Origin: Owenia fusiformis
Taxonomy: Eukaryota > Annelida > Polychaeta > Sabellida > Oweniidae
Assembly (NCBI GenBank): GCA_903813345.2
Contig: CAIIXF020000004.1
Location: 23,251,985 to 23,315,984 of the forward strand
Length of the DNA stretch: 64,000 nt
Direction of reading: 5' to 3'
Under the pieces are notes generated by a model. That model was not told the origin of the DNA, made no database searches, and saw only the letters and a program-made list of their open reading frames with translations. Position 1 is the first letter of the stretch; each line of letters opens with the position of its first letter. Of this stretch, positions 60,801 through 64,000 are shown one piece after another. Made by a program: the position numbers and the translations under genes.

Positions 60801-63432
60801 GCGATTAGGGGGTAAGTCTACTTATATCAACAGCCAGGAAAATGGCCATAGCATGGGATCCCCCCCAGGATTTTCATCAAAGGAAAGATTTAAACAAAGG
60901 TTAGTACTGGTACTTGTGTTAAAAGCCAAAACAGAGGATTAAATGGACCTTTTCTATAAACCCTGCCACCTTTTGTGACATCAAATTTACAGTAGGCCTA
61001 GAGTTTGGTAGTGATGTTGACAAGAAATATATTAAAAGAAGTTTTCAAATTAGCAATACATTGCATTAGTTCTATTTTCGCTACATACATTTTACATGTA
61101 TGTACCATCAACAAGGCCAATATTTCCAAGCAATTATTTGATGGAGCAACAGGTGACAGGCCTTACAAGTCTAAAAATCAACAGAATCGTTACCTAAAGG
61201 AATATGGACATTGGGCTAGTTTAAAGCATTTTAGTTTCAGAATTCCGAGATAGAATATGTAAATCATTGTTGTAATCATTTACAACTCAAATATAGGTCA
61301 AGCAAGCTGGTATACAGATTAATCAGGTCTGGTAATCAAAAGTGGTAAATATCACAAGTCCTTGAGGTGAAATTGGACTAAATGGGAATAAGTGTACCCT
61401 CTTTTTGCACTGAGTGTTCGTTTTAGCAAGCACATTTGCAAGGCACTCATTTGTAAAGAGGACGGGAATATATAAAGCACGTTCAGCACATCAAGCTTGT
61501 AATACCAAATGGACCCACGGCGTGACAACTGCATTTAGCATTGGGGGAACAGGCCCGTAGCCAGGGGGGGGGTTCGATGGGTGCGAGCAACCACCCCCCC
61601 CCCCCCCGCCAAAAAATTCTTTCAAAATCATGCAGTTTAGCACCATTCTGAGTACATTTTAAGTGATTTTGGCCATTTTTGGACCAAGATTTGTCAAAAG
61701 TGAACCCCCCCTGGAATTTTCCAAAAAGTGAACCTCCCTTGGCAAATCCTGGCTACGGGCCTGGGAAAGCACGTCTTACCATATTGTATATGCTCTAAAC
61801 AGTCTTATACTAATTATAAGTGATTAAGCACCCATTGTTCAATTAAAATGTTATCAATTAGATGCTTAGCACACTCTAAATCATGGACCTCTATCTGGAT
61901 AGAAATCTATGATTAAATCATATATAATTTATATTAGTTTTAAAAGAATTAAATGAAACGAAAAAAACAAACTTCTAAAAATCCCAAACTTTCCCTGCAG
62001 CCCGGCCTCCCATGCTCAAACTTCTGCCTGCTCATTTCGATTTCACACAATTTCTTCATAATTATAGAACGAACATCTGTATCTGCTTTTCAGTTACCTG
62101 TCTATACAATTTGCTCTTCTGCTGTTCCTATACATTTTTGATTCAAAGATGCATGTTCAGTTACTTTTTTAAATACCAAATTGTGTGAAACAAAATGACG
62201 TAATGAAAAATGACATCTTATTCTCTTTTAATCTTACATTCCTCTCTTTCAGGAAATTGTCATAGACAGCCAAAAGTTTGTCAACTTTTTTCTTGTCCTC
62301 AAGAAGAAATGCTTCGTAAGCACTCGCTGAAAAGTTACAGAAATATTTAATCATGTCACGAGACAATGCAACAACTCTCCGCTGTCGAGCTCTCCAAAGA
62401 GTTCATTTGACCCAGTCTGGGCCCTGATACATCAGTTGATGTTCCTTCCTTGTATAATGATAACTGATCCGCTGTACATCAAAAAGCCAAAGAGGCGATG
62501 AACAGAACCACATGCTTGGTTTGTTCACAAAATGCTGGAAGCCGATATAGTAAAGAGAGCAAGGTGAGAAGATGAATGGTGTGAAGACGTCCACACGTCG
62601 GAAATGTCTAAACGTATTCAAGTGTTTGAGACTTGTTCTAGTGTAGCAATGTTTGCTTCACAAATATTTTAAAAAAATATCAACACACTCATTGTGAGTG
62701 CTGTCTAGGGTCAACAGAAATAGAAATTTTGCTGAAACATTAATCAAATGCATATGTTTTTTATTGTTCTAATACTTGGTACAAGAAGTTACCTAAATAT
62801 TTAAACATTCCTAGGCTATTTTCAAAAGATCCAATACACGCATTTAGATAGTTTTGAAACTTGGTATATACAGTAATACACGGTACTACATGATGGTCTT
62901 ATTGCTATTTTACTAGATGCTAGTTGTCACCATTGCCCTTGTTTTTGTATTCTGGTAATTCATGAATAAAATAAATTGTGGTTGCTAAGGATTAACCAAT
63001 CCATTGACCAATAATAGAATACATGATGTCAATCAATCTGCGGTTGTTTGTTCCTAATGCTTCACCAAACTAGACAAATGAAGAGAAAACATCCTGGACA
63101 AACCTCAAGTAATGTTTTAACTTAGTTAAGATAATTGTAACCCAGATAGAATAGCAATCTAATGGTTTTGTTGTATATGAGGTCTATATTACTTTATTAA
63201 CCTAAGTATAGTGCGAGCATTTTCAAACTAGAAAGCATTCTTACATTATGCGTTCAAGCAAGCAGTTGATTTAAACATGCATATATTTAAACTACAAGTG
63301 AAGTACTAATATGTGTTCTGCTTTAATGGCCATGTAGTCTTACGTTTAATTGGATCATTTTTTCCTCATATTTTTTGAGGACTGTTTGTACATTTGCCTT
63401 ATCCTCTTGTAGCATAGCCTCCCACATATCGC
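57673..63432 (-). CDS. Universal stress protein (UspA-like), 3' part of gene with three alternative exons
   Basis: The visible exons on the minus strand are 63432-63344, 62326-62238 or 60735-60647 (one chosen), then 59043-59004 and 57860-57673. With one variant exon the frame is continuous and gives about 105 C-terminal residues. The last exon has VVMGSRGMGAVRRTFLGSVSDYV, matching the G-2x-G-9x-G-S ATP-binding motif of the Usp fold, then HHAHIPVLVIP. The N-terminal strand and helix exons should lie past base 64000. Animal USPs of this type are small cytosolic single-domain proteins; their role is little known. Confidence 0.88.
59004..59043 (-). CDS. USP gene, 40-nt exon
   Basis: Acceptor ATGTTGTAG, donor CCAG|GTGAGA. 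Encodes MKGKTHHQVNNNPG, joining without gap to GTAIVHYAEE in the next exon. It starts in phase 0, matching the phase-0 end of all three variant exons. Confidence 0.85.
59283..60600. other. USP intron, nothing recognised
   Basis: AT-rich. 60210-60330 starts 'tacgagggttgatcataaag', which resembles the outer end of mariner elements, but no partner end or transposase was found. Confidence 0.4.
60647..60735 (-). CDS. USP variant exon A
   Basis: 89 nt, acceptor TGTTCTAG, donor AAT|GTAAGA, phase 1 to 0. Encodes AEVFQAMVQDDRQIVDNLMK...KLKDRN, an amphipathic helix region between the Usp core strands. Confidence 0.82.
61550..61764. mobile_element. MITE of the 'CAGGCCCGTAGCC' family
   Basis: Ends 'caggcccgtagccagg' / 'cctggctacgggcctg'. 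The body has 'agtgaacccccc', a C14-C15 run and 'cttggcaaatcc'. It lies in a USP intron between variant exons A and B. Confidence 0.8.
62238..62326 (-). CDS. USP variant exon B
   Basis: 89 nt, acceptor CTTTTCAG, donor AAT|GTAAGA, phase 1 to 0. Encodes ASAYEAFLLEDKKKVDKLL...LKERN. It aligns without gaps to exons A and C. Confidence 0.82.
63344..63432 (-). CDS. USP variant exon C
   Basis: 89 nt, acceptor TTTAAACAG, donor AAC|GTAAGA, phase 1 to 0. Encodes GDMWEAMLQEDKANVQTVL...MIQLN, the most 5' of the three visible variants. Confidence 0.82.
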
Positions 63433-63439
63433 CTGTTTA

Positions 63440-63690
63440 AACAAGTATATGCAATGCATAAATTTGTGTATGCAATGTTCAACGAAGTATATGCAATGTT
63501 TAAAGAAGTAAGGTAATACGTAAACAATGTATACAATGTTTAAAAAAGTACATACAATAGGTAAACGCTATTCACTGTTGTAAACAAGTACATGTAATGT
63601 TTAAACAAGTAAATGCATTAAGTAAACAATGTACACAGTGTTTAAACAAGTAAAGGCAATAAACACTGTATGCAATGTTAAATCAATGTG
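63440..63690. repeat. Diverged short tandem repeat upstream of USP exon C
   Basis: Irregular repeats of 'gtttaaacaagta.atgcaat' and 'aagtaaacaatgta', roughly 18-40 bases apart. Confidence 0.6.
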
Positions 63691-63814
63691 TATAGGACAA
63701 GCCAATAGATATGTTGCCATCTAAGCTGAATCCTAGATTACAGAAGAACTTATATATATATGATACCAAATTGGAAAGATTTTGAACTTTGAAATATAAT
63801 CAACCATTCAGACT

Positions 63815-64000
63815 TGCCAACCTCCCGTTTTTTACGGGAATCTCCCGTAATTATAATCTGACGCGCATGCGTCATAACAATTTCAACCAATTAAATCGCT
63901 GGATTTAATGCTCATAAATCTACCGTAAAAACTCCCGTTTTTCAAAATCTAAAGTAAAAACTCTCGCTTTTTCAGAAATCTACCGTAAAAACTCACGTTT
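63815..64000. repeat. Dispersed repeat with 'ctcccgtttttta' motif, cut by the window end
   Basis: 'aacctcccgttttttacgggaatctcccg' and three later 'taccgtaaaaactc.cg' phrases suggest a dispersed element with internal repeats. It is incomplete here. Confidence 0.5.

Noticed and set aside
62403-62621. 72-codon minus-strand frame upstream of USP exon B
   Set aside because: No flanking splice sites in phase with the USP exons and no recognised family; could be transposon debris but nothing confirms it.

Overview
The window is AT-rich genomic DNA from an invertebrate animal. The genes are split by GT-AG introns, exons are short, and long stretches are non-coding and full of minisatellites, MITEs, foldback elements, LTR/LINE/hAT remnants and G/C homopolymer runs. 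The mix of a DUF229 protein, BRCC36, a cGAS/Mab-21-like protein and a universal stress protein suits a marine invertebrate such as a lophotrochozoan or hemichordate. I cannot name the species.

Layout. 0-28 kb holds no confident full gene. It contains a 111/127-bp minisatellite, two LTRs in inverted orientation around a tRNA-type primer-binding site, 87-bp and 68-bp arrays, a decayed LINE reverse transcriptase, MITEs and foldbacks. Two short, homologous-looking N-terminal coding exons lie on the minus strand (4.4 and 11.8 kb). 28.4-34.4 kb (minus) is a complete six-exon gene for a 798-aa type II membrane protein of the DUF229 (sulfatase/alkaline-phosphatase-like) family. 34.5-44 kb is repeats, including a 19-bp satellite. 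44.1-55.2 kb (plus) is a complete seven-exon BRCC36 (BRCC3) JAMM deubiquitinase gene, 272 aa. Its 5.8-kb intron 5 contains, on the opposite strand, an uninterrupted 520-aa cGAS-like/Mab-21 protein gene, then a hAT remnant, a hairpin MITE and a 124-bp tandem array. 57.6-64 kb (minus) is the 3' part of a universal stress protein gene whose N-terminal exons lie beyond the window.

Three arrangements stand out. (1) In BRCC3, the splice acceptor plus the first ~92 nt of exon 6 have been amplified into 13 tandem 124-bp copies; only the last continues into the full exon and a donor. (2) The DUF229 gene shows the same thing independently: an 80-bp array that carries the acceptor and start of exon 4. 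In both, choosing a wrong acceptor gives an early stop. (3) The USP gene has three homologous exons of exactly 89 nt, equal phase and intact splice sites, arranged so that only one can be used without a frameshift: the signature of mutually exclusive exons.

Gene boundaries come from reading frame, phase continuity and splice consensus only; no transcript evidence was available.
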